Shown: one piece after another, positions 1 through 10,690 of the stretch | Layout: the number at the start of each line of letters is the position of its first letter | Position numbering within the stretch: the stretch's first letter is position 1 | From: Pseudomonas brassicacearum subsp. neoaurantiaca | Lineage (GTDB): Bacteria; Pseudomonadota; Gammaproteobacteria; Pseudomonadales; Pseudomonadaceae | DNA length: 64,000 nt | NCBI RefSeq assembly: GCF_013608025.1 | Contig: NZ_VDLV01000008.1 | Coordinates: 120,110 to 184,109 of the forward strand | Direction of reading: 5' to 3' | Notes under the pieces: generated by a model | What the model was told of the DNA's origin: nothing | The model's database searches: none | Seen by the model: only the letters and a program-made list of their open reading frames with translations | Made by a program: the position numbers and the translations under genes

Positions 1-152
1 TTCGACCGAGAAGATCGAATCGCCGATAGAGCCAAACAACACCGCTCTATCAACTCCTTCAGCGCTTCGATGAACTGAAGCACCTGACCTATCGAAACCT
101 ACTTAACTCATTGAAACTCAAGGAGTTTTCCGTTTCGACTGCGCCGGAAGTG
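1..152 (-). other. Start of rRNA operon leader transcript (partial)
   Basis: Read on the minus strand, this segment follows a consensus promoter and resembles the transcribed leader that precedes 16S rRNA in pseudomonads, ending at the window edge with a segment like GATTCGATCTTCTCGGTCG. No 16S sequence is inside the window, so the identity is by recall of other Pseudomonas rrn leaders. In P. putida the mmsA/aminotransferase pair also lies next to an rRNA operon, which agrees with this reading. Confidence 0.65.
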
Positions 153-158
153 GGGCGA

Positions 159-186
159 ATTATAGACATCCAGAATCTGCCGTCAA
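159..186 (-). promoter_or_regulatory. Strong sigma70 promoter of rRNA type
   Basis: On the minus strand a TTGACG -35 box (181-186) is followed after 16 bases by a perfect TATAAT -10 box (159-164). A GC-rich discriminator (TCGCCCCAC) lies just downstream, and an A/T-rich stretch compatible with an UP element lies upstream (about 187-220). GC-rich discriminators are typical of stringently controlled stable-RNA promoters. Transcription runs leftward out of the window. Confidence 0.75.
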
Positions 187-237
187 CCGTTATTTTCATA
201 ATTCTGTCATATCAGTCAAAAAGCCCCTGTAAACGCA

Positions 238-265
238 GAAGCCGACACCCAAGGGCGCCGGCTTC
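238..265 (-). terminator. Putative terminator after mmsA
   Basis: A hairpin with GAAGCCG/CGGCTTC arms sits 12 bases beyond the mmsA stop codon. It is followed on the minus strand only by a short T-rich stretch (TGCGTTT), so it is a weak intrinsic terminator candidate. It separates mmsA from the rRNA promoter that fires in the same direction. Confidence 0.45.
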
Positions 266-277
266 TTCATTTATCAA

Positions 278-1771
<1,494 letters not shown>

Positions 1772-1831
1772 GGGGGCTCCAGACAAATCGGTCACCGGAC
1801 GCCCAAAGGGGCGTCCTTATATGAAGAGGAA

Positions 1832-3181
1832 TCAGTCGACTTTGTTCAGCACTTCGCCAACCGCATCGAACAGTCGATCAAGGTCCTGCGGCTTGCTGTT
1901 GAACGTTGGCCCGAACTGCAGCGTGTCACCGCCGAATCGCACATAGAACCCAGCCTTCCACAGCGCCATGCCCGCCTCGAATGGGCGAACGATCGCGTCG
2001 CCATCGCGCGGTGCAATCTGGATCGCGCCAGCAAGACCAAAGTTGCGAATGTCGATGACGTTTTTCGAGCCCTTCAAACCATGCAAGGCGTTTTCAAAAT
2101 GCGGCGCGACTTCGGCCACGCTCTGTACCAGGTTTTCTTTCTGCAACAGGTCCAGGGCCGCCAAGCCTGCCGCGCACGCCACCGGATGCGCCGAATACGT
2201 ATAGCCATGGGGAAATTCCACCGCGTACTCGGGCGTCGGCTGGCTCATGAAGGTCTGATAGATTTCGGAACTGGCAATCACTGCCCCCATCGGAATCGCG
2301 CCATTCGTGACTTGCTTGGCGATACACATCAGGTCCGGCGTCACACCGAAACTGTCAGCGCCAAACATCGAACCGGTACGACCAAAACCCGTAATCACTT
2401 CGTCAAATACCAGCAGGATGTTGTGCTGATCGCAGATTTCCCGCAGGCGCTTGAGATATCCCTCTGGCGGCACCAGGACCCCGGCGGACCCTGCCATAGG
2501 TTCGACAAACACCGCGGCGATATTCGAAGCGTCGTGCAGTTCGATCAGCTTCAACAGTTCATCGGCCAAGGCGATGCCACCCTCCTTCGGCATGCCACGG
2601 GAGAACGCATTGCCAGCAAGCAGGGTGTGGGGCAAATGATCGACATCCATCATGGCCTGGCCGAACAACTTGCGGTTACCGCTGACGCCGCCCAGGCTGG
2701 TGCCGGCGATGTTCACGCCGTGATAACCGCGGGCCCGGCCGATCATCTTGGTCTTGGTGGCCTGCCCCTTGAGGCGCCAGTAAGCGCGAACCATCTTCAC
2801 AGCGGTATCGGCGCATTCGGACCCTGAGTCGGTAAAGAACACATGGTTGAGGTTGCCCGGGGTCAGGCCGGTGATTTTTTCCGCCAACTGAAACGACAGC
2901 GGATGACCGTATTGGAAACCCGGCGAGTAATCGAGGGTGCCCAATTGCTTGGCGACCGCTTCCTGGATTTCTTTGCGGGTGTGCCCGGCGCCGCATGTCC
3001 ACAATCCCGACAGCGAATCGTAGACCTTGCGCCCCTTGTCGTCCGTCAGCCAACTGCCTTCGGCGGCGACGATCAGCCGGGGGTCGCGTTGGAAATTGCG
3101 ATTGGCCGTGTAAGGCATCCAGTGGGCATCCAGCTTGAGCTGGCTGGCCAGGGAACCGACAGCGTGTTCGGGCATGTTCAT
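1832..3181 (-). CDS. Omega-amino acid:pyruvate aminotransferase (beta-alanine transaminase)
   Basis: This is a class III PLP-dependent aminotransferase. It is expected to move the amino group of beta-alanine or another omega-amino acid to pyruvate, giving L-alanine and malonate semialdehyde for MmsA. The chain of about 449 residues begins MNMPEHAVGSLASQL, close to the P. putida enzyme as remembered. Class III features are visible: SLSGLWTCGAGH near the N terminus, the LLVFDEVITGFGRTG segment with the PLP-contacting Asp, and CIAKQVTNG carrying the Schiff-base Lys. The start at 3181 was chosen over an upstream ATG (3202) because GCGAGG precedes it. Its promoter must lie in the 120-base gap shared with the LysR gene. 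Confidence 0.9.
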   Translation of the reverse strand: MNMPEHAVGSLASQLKLDAHWMPYTANRNFQRDPRLIVAAEGSWLTDDKGRKVYDSLSGLWTCGAGHTRKEIQEAVAKQLGTLDYSPGFQYGHPLSFQLAEKITGLTPGNLNHVFFTDSGSECADTAVKMVRAYWRLKGQATKTKMIGRARGYHGVNIAGTSLGGVSGNRKLFGQAMMDVDHLPHTLLAGNAFSRGMPKEGGIALADELLKLIELHDASNIAAVFVEPMAGSAGVLVPPEGYLKRLREICDQHNILLVFDEVITGFGRTGSMFGADSFGVTPDLMCIAKQVTNGAIPMGAVIASSEIYQTFMSQPTPEYAVEFPHGYTYSAHPVACAAGLAALDLLQKENLVQSVAEVAPHFENALHGLKGSKNVIDIRNFGLAGAIQIAPRDGDAIVRPFEAGMALWKAGFYVRFGGDTLQFGPTFNSKPQDLDRLFDAVGEVLNKVD

Positions 3182-3303
3182 CGACAAAACCTCGCAAGAC
3201 ATAAGCGATATGAAATCAGAAGCGTTCTTGCGGCTAAGTTGCCACGACGATAAAGTCGGTGAAATCCAGCTTTTCTAACCTTCAGTCAGCGGATCACTAA
3301 ACT

Positions 3304-4224
3304 ATGAGCGTTCGTCGTCCCGATCCGCTGGCCCAAGTCAGCGACTTCGATATCCGCTTGCTGCGGATCTTTCGCAGCGTGGTGGAATGCGGTGGTTTTT
3401 CAGCCGCCGAAACGGTGCTTGGCATCGGCCGCTCGGCCATCAGCCAGCAGATGAACGATCTTGAACAACGCCTTGGGCTGCGCTTGTGCCAGCGTGGCCG
3501 TGCGGGTTTTTCACTGACCGAAGAAGGCCGTGAGGTCTATCAATCTGCCCTGCAACTATTAAGTGCGCTGGAAAGTTTCCGCACCGAGGTGAACGGTCTT
3601 CACCAACATCTGCGCGGTGAACTGACCATCGGCTTGACGGACAACCTGGTCACCCTGCCCCACATGCGCATCACCCACGCATTGGCCCAGTTGAAAGAAC
3701 GCGGGCCGGACGTGCAGATCCAGATTCGCATGATCGCCCCCAACGAAGTCGAGCAAGGCGTGCTGGATGGTCGCCTGCATGTCGGCGTGGTTCCCCAGGC
3801 CAGTGCGCTTTCCGGGCTTGAATACCAACCGCTCTACAGTGAACGTTCACTGCTGTATTGCGCCGTAGGGCACCCGCTGTTTTATGTAGATGACCAGCAA
3901 CTGGAAGACGCCCGCCTTAATAGCCAGGACGCCATCGCGCCGACGTTCCGTTTGCCGGCCGACATCCAGGCCCATTACCAGGCGCTGAACTGCACCGCCA
4001 GCGCATCCGATCGCGAAGGCATGGCGTTCCTGATCCTGACCGGCCGTTATATCGGTTATCTGCCGGACCACTATGCCAATCTCTGGGTTCAGCAAGGACG
4101 GTTGCGAGCCCTCAAGCCCTTGGCGCGCTTCTACGACCTGAGCCTGGCGTCGGTCACGCGAAAGGGACGTCGTCCGCACTTGGTGCTGGAAAGTTTTCTC
4201 GAAAGCCTGGCGGCAACACGCTGA
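3304..4224 (+). CDS. LysR-family transcriptional regulator
   Basis: This 306-residue protein has the LysR layout. An N-terminal winged helix-turn-helix occupies about residues 15-75 (VECGGFSAAETVLGIGRSAIS, then LEQRLGLRLCQR), and a periplasmic-binding-protein-like effector domain follows. It is divergent from the omega-aminotransferase/mmsA pair, and this arrangement is conserved in P. putida. The classic inference is that it controls those two genes and represses itself from the shared intergenic region. The inducer cannot be read from the sequence; beta-alanine or a related amine is a guess. Confidence 0.85.
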   Translation: MSVRRPDPLAQVSDFDIRLLRIFRSVVECGGFSAAETVLGIGRSAISQQMNDLEQRLGLRLCQRGRAGFSLTEEGREVYQSALQLLSALESFRTEVNGLHQHLRGELTIGLTDNLVTLPHMRITHALAQLKERGPDVQIQIRMIAPNEVEQGVLDGRLHVGVVPQASALSGLEYQPLYSERSLLYCAVGHPLFYVDDQQLEDARLNSQDAIAPTFRLPADIQAHYQALNCTASASDREGMAFLILTGRYIGYLPDHYANLWVQQGRLRALKPLARFYDLSLASVTRKGRRPHLVLESFLESLAATR

Positions 4225-4329
4225 TTCTCCGCCACCGCATGGCTTTTATAGCCGTACCACTTGTCGGATCGGCGCCGGTGCGCTATGAACGCATTTGCCC
4301 GCCCCCACAGACCCAGCCCGGAAATGTCC

Positions 4330-4980
4330 ATGACCTTTGAAGTTCCCGCCCATGGTGGCAAGCCTACCGGCCGCATTCGTCAACAGAACGAAGAGACCAT
4401 CCTCAGGGCCGCCGAGGATGAGTTTGCCCGTCACGGTTTCAAGGGCACCAGCATGAATACCATCGCCTTGAAGGCCGGATTGCCCAAGGCGAACTTGCAT
4501 TACTACTTCACCAACAAGCTCGGGCTCTATGTGGCGGTGCTGAGCAACATCATCGAGTTATGGGACAGCACGTTCAATTCCCTGACAGCCAACGACGATC
4601 CGGCAGAAGCATTGACCCGGTATATTCGCGCCAAAATGGAGTTCTCGCGCCGCCAACCCCAGGCGTCGCGGATCTTTGCCATGGAAGTGATCAGCGGTGG
4701 CGAGTGCCTAAGCGAGTATTTCAACCAGGACTATCGCACTTGGTTCAAGGGCCGGGCGGCTGTTTTCCAGGCCTGGATCGATGCGGGCAAAATGGACCCG
4801 GTCGATCCAGAGCACCTCATCTTCCTGCTCTGGGGCAGCACCCAGCATTATGCTGACTTCGCCACCCAGATCTGCCGCGTGACCGGTCGCAGCAGGCTGA
4901 CCAAGCAAGACATGATCGACGCCGGCGACAACCTCATCCGTATCATTCTCAAAGGCTGCGGCCTGACACCGGACCTCTAG
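4330..4980 (+). CDS. TetR-family regulator, RutR-like
   Basis: The N-terminal TetR helix-turn-helix is clear (TILRAAEDEFARHGFKGTSM, then IALKAGLPKANLHYYF). The C-terminal part looks like the YcdC/RutR type that binds pyrimidines or related small molecules. From 4330 the protein has about 216 residues, close to the 212 of E. coli RutR. This start has GGAA at a workable distance. Alternatives are ATG 4324, ATG 4285 and TTG 4261, and the choice is uncertain. The gene is followed after 6 bases by the yigZ-like gene, so they are probably co-transcribed. The purine deaminase genes nearby make a nucleobase ligand plausible, which is inference. Confidence 0.8.
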   Translation: MTFEVPAHGGKPTGRIRQQNEETILRAAEDEFARHGFKGTSMNTIALKAGLPKANLHYYFTNKLGLYVAVLSNIIELWDSTFNSLTANDDPAEALTRYIRAKMEFSRRQPQASRIFAMEVISGGECLSEYFNQDYRTWFKGRAAVFQAWIDAGKMDPVDPEHLIFLLWGSTQHYADFATQICRVTGRSRLTKQDMIDAGDNLIRIILKGCGLTPDL

Positions 4981-4986
4981 GATTAC

Positions 4987-5577
4987 ATGCCTTATACCCT
5001 CGTCGGATTTTGCGAATACCGTGAAGAGATTCGCAAAAGCCGTTTCATTACCCTCGCCGCGCCCATCACCAGCCCTGCCGAAGCCCAGGCCTTTATCGAG
5101 CAGCACAGCGACCTCGATGCCACCCACAATTGCTGGGCATGGAAACTCGGTGACCAATATCGCAGCAGCGACGATGGCGAACCGGGCGGGACTGCCGGGC
5201 GTCCGATCCTGGCAGCCATCCAGGCCCAGGCCTGCGACCAGGTCGTAGTGCTGGTCATTCGCTGGTACGGCGGAATCCAACTGGGTACCGGTGGGTTGGC
5301 CCGGGCCTACGGCGGCGGAGCAAACAAATGCCTGCAAAACGCTGAGAAAGTTGAATTGATCAGCCGCGTGTCGCTGCACTGTGTTTGCGGGTTCGCGGAG
5401 CTGGCCCTTGTAAAACTGCGCACAGCCGAATGCGCTGGCGTGGTGAATGCCGAGCGCTTCACTGCCAATGGTGTGGAACTTCAATTAGCGGTGGGCGAAG
5501 AACACATCGAAACCTTGCAGGCGCGGCTGGCCGACCTGAGTCGCGGGCAGATACGCCTGGAGCGTGAAACCCCATGA
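4987..5577 (+). CDS. YigZ/IMPACT family protein
   Basis: This 196-residue protein carries the UPF0029/IMPACT N-terminal domain, with the signature DDGEPGGTAGRPIL at about residues 59-72 and the strand-loop VIRWYGGIQLGTGGLARAY that follows. The C-terminal quarter matches the DUF1949 ferredoxin-like domain usual in YigZ. The family's cellular role in bacteria is not settled; a nucleic-acid or ribosome-related role is suggested by the eukaryotic IMPACT relatives. The ATG lies 6 bases after the TetR stop codon with a short TAGGA ribosome-binding sequence, so the two genes are likely one transcript. Confidence 0.85.
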   Translation: MPYTLVGFCEYREEIRKSRFITLAAPITSPAEAQAFIEQHSDLDATHNCWAWKLGDQYRSSDDGEPGGTAGRPILAAIQAQACDQVVVLVIRWYGGIQLGTGGLARAYGGGANKCLQNAEKVELISRVSLHCVCGFAELALVKLRTAECAGVVNAERFTANGVELQLAVGEEHIETLQARLADLSRGQIRLERETP

Positions 5578-6006
5578 TGTATGTCCTCGACTTGCCCACA
5601 TGCGCTGTGCACCCGCTTGTGGATAACCTGGGCGCATCGTGCTGTAACCCTTCTGTCATGCGGCTTTCAGAGGTTTGCTCATCTTTCGTACAGGGAAATC
5701 AAGATTGTCCAAATCCACACCAAAAACAAATGGTTGCGGCGCTTTATCACCTTTAGGAGAAAGCCGCACAGGGCTTATGCCTGACGATAAAGCTTGCACA
5801 CAATTACTGTGGAGCAACCTGTGGATAACCCGTTCATGGCTACGGCATCCCCAAGAGCAGCATGCCTCGCAGCCGCTTGTTCATTTTTTAACCAGGCGTT
5901 ACGGGCCAGCATGGGCAAATCCGACGCGTGGCGTCGCACGTTGAAACAACGGCTCAAGAAACGCTGTCCATTAAATCCGTGACTTTTTCTTCTCAAGGAA
6001 GCACTC
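5578..6006. other. 429-base intergenic region with two exact DnaA boxes
   Basis: No convincing gene is present. Two exact copies of the DnaA 9-mer TGTGGATAA (reverse of TTATCCACA) occur at 5618-5626 and 5820-5828, in the same orientation, and a near match (TGTGGAGCA) precedes the second. The region also has A/T-rich patches, including a stretch around 5700-5760. It lies upstream of the SDR gene, whose AAGGA ribosome-binding site is at its right end. A 62-codon open frame (5794-5982) has no ribosome-binding site and is not called. Confidence 0.5.
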
Positions 6007-6693
6007 ATGAATTCGGCAAAAAAAGCATTGATCATCGGCGCGTCCCGAGGCCTGGGCCTTGGCTTGGTGAAGACGCTTCTGAGTGATGGCTGGCAGGTAA
6101 CCGCCACCGTGCGCAACCCGCAAGGTGCAGAGACCTTGAAAGCGCTGGGTCCGGTACGCGTCGAGAAGCTCGACATGGACGACCAGCAAGCCGTCATCGC
6201 CCTGAGCCAGCAGCTCAAAGGCGAAACCTTTGATCTGCTTTTCGTCAATGCAGGCGTCAAGGGCCCCGCGAACCAGAGCCCGGGCGGCGCGACGCTGGCG
6301 GAGGTCGGCCAGTTGTTTTTCACCAACGCTGTGGCCCCGATCAACCTGGCTCAGCGTTTCGTCGGGCAAATCCGCGAAGGCAGCGGCGTATTGGCCTTCA
6401 TGAGTTCCGTGCTGGGCAGCGTCACCATGCCCGACGCGCCGGAACTGGCGCTGTATAAGGCAAGCAAAGCCGCGCTCAATTCGATGACCAACAGTTTTGT
6501 CAGCCAATTGGACGGGCAGTCATTGACCGTGTTGTCGCTGCATCCGGGTTGGGTGAAAACCGATATGGGCGGGGAAGATGCGCAAATCGATGTGGAGACC
6601 AGCACCCGCGGACTGATCGATCAGGTCAATGCCTTCGCCGGCAAGGGCGGGCATCACTTCGTCAATTACAGAGGCGAGACGATTCCCTGGTAA
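6007..6693 (+). CDS. Short-chain dehydrogenase/reductase (C-factor-like)
   Basis: This is a classical SDR of 228 residues. The Rossmann nucleotide-binding motif GASRGLGLG is at residues 12-20, the NAG motif follows beta-4 (LLFVNAGVKG), the catalytic Ser is in FMSSVLGSV, and the catalytic Tyr/Lys are in YKASK. The short length and overall pattern fit the CsgA/C-factor-like subgroup, whose members usually use NAD(P)H on uncharacterised carbonyl substrates. The ATG has AAGGAAG ten bases upstream. The substrate cannot be inferred. It sits alone between the DnaA-box region and the 8-oxoguanine deaminase gene. Confidence 0.85.
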   Translation: MNSAKKALIIGASRGLGLGLVKTLLSDGWQVTATVRNPQGAETLKALGPVRVEKLDMDDQQAVIALSQQLKGETFDLLFVNAGVKGPANQSPGGATLAEVGQLFFTNAVAPINLAQRFVGQIREGSGVLAFMSSVLGSVTMPDAPELALYKASKAALNSMTNSFVSQLDGQSLTVLSLHPGWVKTDMGGEDAQIDVETSTRGLIDQVNAFAGKGGHHFVNYRGETIPW

Positions 6694-6848
6694 ACACCGC
6701 TCCCACAGTAGAACTTAACTGGGCACTGGAAATGCGTCCGGCAACCTGAGTAAACTCCAAACCGCGCCCTCCACGGCGCCCCTGGATCAGCAGACAGGGC
6801 ATCACTGAGCTGGCTAACCTGAACCCATTTTCAGAGGAGCCGGCCACC

Positions 6849-8207
6849 ATGCCTGCGACCCGTACCTGGTTGAAAAACCCCCTCGCCATTTTTACCGCCA
6901 ACGATCTCGATGCCCGTGGTGGCCTGGTGCTGCAGGACGGCGTGATCGTCGAGCTGCTGGGAGTCGGCCAGCAACCTGCCCGGCCGTGCGACAATATTTT
7001 CGATGCCCGCGAGCACGTCATCCTGCCAGGACTGATCAACACCCATCATCATTTCTACCAGACCCTGACCCGCGCCTGGGCGCCTGTGGTCAATCAGCCG
7101 CTGTTCCCATGGCTGAAGACGCTTTACCCGATATGGGCGCGACTCACTCCGGAAAAGCTCGCCCTGGCCAGCAAAGTGGCACTCACCGAGCTGTTGCTGT
7201 CGGGCTGCACGACGGCGGCTGACCACCACTACCTGTTTCCGCAAGGGCTGGAAAACGCGATCGACGTGCAAGTGCAAAGCGTCCGCGAGCTAGGCATGCG
7301 CGCGATGTTGACCCGCGGTTCGATGAGCCTTGGCGAGGCCGACGGAGGCTTGCCGCCGCAGCAGACCGTGCAGCAGGGACAAGTGATTCTCGACGACAGC
7401 CAGCGGCTGATCGCTCAATACCATGAACGCGGTGCGGGTGCGCAAATCCAGATTGCCCTGGCGCCGTGTTCACCGTTTTCGGTCACGACCGAAATCATGA
7501 GCGCCAGCGCCGAGCTCGCCGAAGAGCTCGATGTACGCCTGCACACACACCTCGCCGAAACCCTCGATGAAGAAGATTTCTGCCTGCAGCGATTCGGCCT
7601 GCGCACCGTGGACTACCTGGACAGTGTCGGTTGGCTCGGCCCTCGCACCTGGCTGGCCCACGGCATTCACTTCAACCCGGATGAGATCAGCCGCCTCGGC
7701 GCCGCCGGTACCGGCATCTGCCACTGCCCGAGTTCGAACATGCGCCTGGCCTCCGGCATTTGCCCTACGCTTGAATTGACGGCCGCCGGCGCACCGCTTG
7801 GCCTGGGCGTGGACGGCTCGGCGTCCAACGACGCTTCGAACATGATCCTTGAAACCCGCCAGGCGCTGTACATCCAACGCCTGCGCTATGGCGCCCAAGC
7901 GATCACCCCGGAACGGGTGTTGGGCTGGGCAACACGAGGGTCGGCGCAGCTGCTGGGACGCAGCGACATCGGCGAACTGGCGGTGGGCAAACAGGCCGAC
8001 CTGGCGCTGTTCAAGCTCGATGAGTTGCGCTTCTCCGGCAGCCACGACCCGATCTCGGCCCTGCTGCTGTGCGGGGCGGATCGGGCGGATCGGGTGATGA
8101 TCGCCGGTGAATGGCGAGTAATCGACGGACAGGTCGAGGGCCTGGATCTGAAAGGGTTGATCGCCGATCACAGCCAGGCGGCGCGGGAGTTGATCGCGGG
8201 AATCTGA
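6849..8207 (+). CDS. 8-oxoguanine deaminase
   Basis: This is an amidohydrolase of 452 residues in the cytosine-deaminase-like branch. The metal-binding His cluster is in GLINTHHHFYQ (about residues 61-71), further metal and catalytic residues are in LHTHLAETLDE and LAHGIHF, and the catalytic Asp is in GLGVDGSASND. The segment around the first metal site and the overall length match the 8-oxoguanine deaminases characterised in pseudomonads (P. aeruginosa PA0142 group), which convert 8-oxoguanine to urate. The ATG is preceded by AGAGGAG. An ATZ/TRZ-family chlorohydrolase-type annotation is the usual fallback. The adenine deaminase gene 1.4 kb away supports a purine-salvage setting. Confidence 0.82.
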   Translation: MPATRTWLKNPLAIFTANDLDARGGLVLQDGVIVELLGVGQQPARPCDNIFDAREHVILPGLINTHHHFYQTLTRAWAPVVNQPLFPWLKTLYPIWARLTPEKLALASKVALTELLLSGCTTAADHHYLFPQGLENAIDVQVQSVRELGMRAMLTRGSMSLGEADGGLPPQQTVQQGQVILDDSQRLIAQYHERGAGAQIQIALAPCSPFSVTTEIMSASAELAEELDVRLHTHLAETLDEEDFCLQRFGLRTVDYLDSVGWLGPRTWLAHGIHFNPDEISRLGAAGTGICHCPSSNMRLASGICPTLELTAAGAPLGLGVDGSASNDASNMILETRQALYIQRLRYGAQAITPERVLGWATRGSAQLLGRSDIGELAVGKQADLALFKLDELRFSGSHDPISALLLCGADRADRVMIAGEWRVIDGQVEGLDLKGLIADHSQAARELIAGI

Positions 8208-8224
8208 CGCGCCACTAATCCCGC

Positions 8225-8314
8225 TGTGGGAGCGAGCTTGCTCGCGATATCGGCCTGACATTCAACATTGATGTTGACTGACCCGGCGCTATCGCGAGCA
8301 AGCTCGCTCCCACA
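8225..8314. repeat. REPIN (paired REP sequences)
   Basis: Two inverted REP sequences, TGTGGGAGCGAGCTTGCTCG and its complement, bound a 90-base element. Each arm is itself a small hairpin. It lies between the convergent 8-oxoguanine deaminase and chaA genes, where it may also help terminate transcription. Confidence 0.92.
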
Positions 8315-8328
8315 GGAACTATGAAAAA

Positions 8329-9420
8329 TTAAAGACCCAGCAACGACAACATCACAAACGTCGAAAACAACACGAAGTGGGTCATGCCCTCGATGGCGTT
8401 GGTTTCGCCGTCGTTGAGGTTGATGGCGCTGACGATCAAGGTGATGAAGATCATCACCGTCTGCACCGGGGTCATTGCCATCTGGAATGGCTGGCCGGTG
8501 TAGAGTGCCATCGCCTCCATCACCGGCACGGTCAGGATCACGGTGGACAGCGACGCCCCCAGCGCGATATTGACCACCGACTGCATGCGATTGGCCAGGG
8601 CTGCCCGCAGCGCAGTGAGAATTTCCGGCGCGGCGGAGATGGCCGCCACCAGGATCGCCGTGACAACCGGTGGGGCGCCTGAGCCCTCCAGCCCCAAGTC
8701 GATGGCCTTGGACATGATCTCGGCGAGCGCACCGATCACGATCACACCAAACACCAGCGCACCGATGGAAAAGGCCAGGCTGATGGGTTTTGGCTCGGTT
8801 TCCACCGGCTCTTTCCTGCGGCGTTTTTCCGGGTAGCTGTAGCTGAAGAAATAACTGTGGGGCCCCACTTGCATGCGCAGGAACAGGGCATACAGCACCA
8901 TCATCGCGCCGATGGTAAACGCCGAATAGGTTTTCCAGCTTTCCCGAGGAATGAACTCCGGCACCACCATCGATACCCCCATGGCGGTGAGGATCATCAC
9001 ACTGTAGGTCCGCGCCGAATCGTCGTTGTAAACCTGCTCGCCATGCTTGAGCCCGCCCATCAGCGCCGCGAGGCCGAGAATACCGTTGATGTCGAGCATG
9101 ACCGCCGAATAAATCGTGTCGCGTACCAGGGTCGGCGACGCCTCGTTGCTCATCATGATCGCCAGGATCACCACCTCCACCAGCACCGCCGACAAAGTCA
9201 GGATCATGGTGCCGTAGGGATCGCCCACTTTTTCCGCGAGCAATTCCGCGTGATGGGCAACACGCATGGAGGCTGCGACGATAAAACCAATCAGCACCAA
9301 GCCGCCAACCAACGCAACGAGCTGCCCGCTGCCCAGCAGCCAATGCTCGAGCGGGTAAGCGGCGAACGCGGCGAGCAGGGCCAGCAAAAGCAGTTTTTCT
9401 TGCTTGATCAACGAGAGCAT
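8329..9420 (-). CDS. chaA: Calcium/proton antiporter, ChaA-like
   Basis: This 363-residue inner-membrane protein has about eleven hydrophobic segments and the two homologous CaCA alpha repeats. The first holds the acidic motif in LTLSAVLVEVVILA, the second holds SAAPEILTALRAA, and both have the Glu expected to bind the cation. A charged cytoplasmic loop (PEKRRRKEPVETE) separates the halves. The family exchanges Ca2+, and in ChaA also Na+ or K+, for protons. The start ATG at 9420 is the only good one near the first membrane segment. It is convergent with the 8-oxoguanine deaminase gene across a REPIN. No regulator is adjacent. Confidence 0.85.
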   Translation of the reverse strand: MLSLIKQEKLLLLALLAAFAAYPLEHWLLGSGQLVALVGGLVLIGFIVAASMRVAHHAELLAEKVGDPYGTMILTLSAVLVEVVILAIMMSNEASPTLVRDTIYSAVMLDINGILGLAALMGGLKHGEQVYNDDSARTYSVMILTAMGVSMVVPEFIPRESWKTYSAFTIGAMMVLYALFLRMQVGPHSYFFSYSYPEKRRRKEPVETEPKPISLAFSIGALVFGVIVIGALAEIMSKAIDLGLEGSGAPPVVTAILVAAISAAPEILTALRAALANRMQSVVNIALGASLSTVILTVPVMEAMALYTGQPFQMAMTPVQTVMIFITLIVSAINLNDGETNAIEGMTHFVLFSTFVMLSLLGL

Positions 9421-9610
9421 CGTGAGCCTATAACCATGGACGGGTCATGAGCTACTAGACTGTGACGGACCGGGAACGTTTCGTCCGAATGTGGCGTATC
9501 CGTTGCTCGAAGATTATTGCCGGGACGAGGTCGTAGTGGATCAGCCGGTCAGGTTTTACTCAGACATCGGCGCCCGCCCCTGTAGAATGCCGCCATCGAT
9601 TCGCTGATGA

Positions 9611-10573
<963 letters not shown>

Positions 10574-10590
10574 GCCCGGTGATGCCCCCA

Positions 10591-10680
10591 TGTGGGAGCG
10601 AGCCTGCTCGCGAAGGCGATTGATCAGTCAGCATTAATGTTGAATGTCGGACCGCTATCGCGAGCAAGCTCGCTCCCACA
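10591..10680. repeat. REPIN
   Basis: This is a 90-base element with TGTGGGAGCGAGCCTGCTCG at the left and the inverted partner at the right. It lies between the convergent adenine deaminase and MFS transporter genes. The left arm has the CCTGC variant of the REP loop. Confidence 0.92.
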
Positions 10681-10690
10681 AGGGATGTGT

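Noticed and set aside
5794..5982. 62-codon frame in the DnaA-box region
   Set aside because: No ribosome-binding site, no family resemblance and it overlaps a likely regulatory region.
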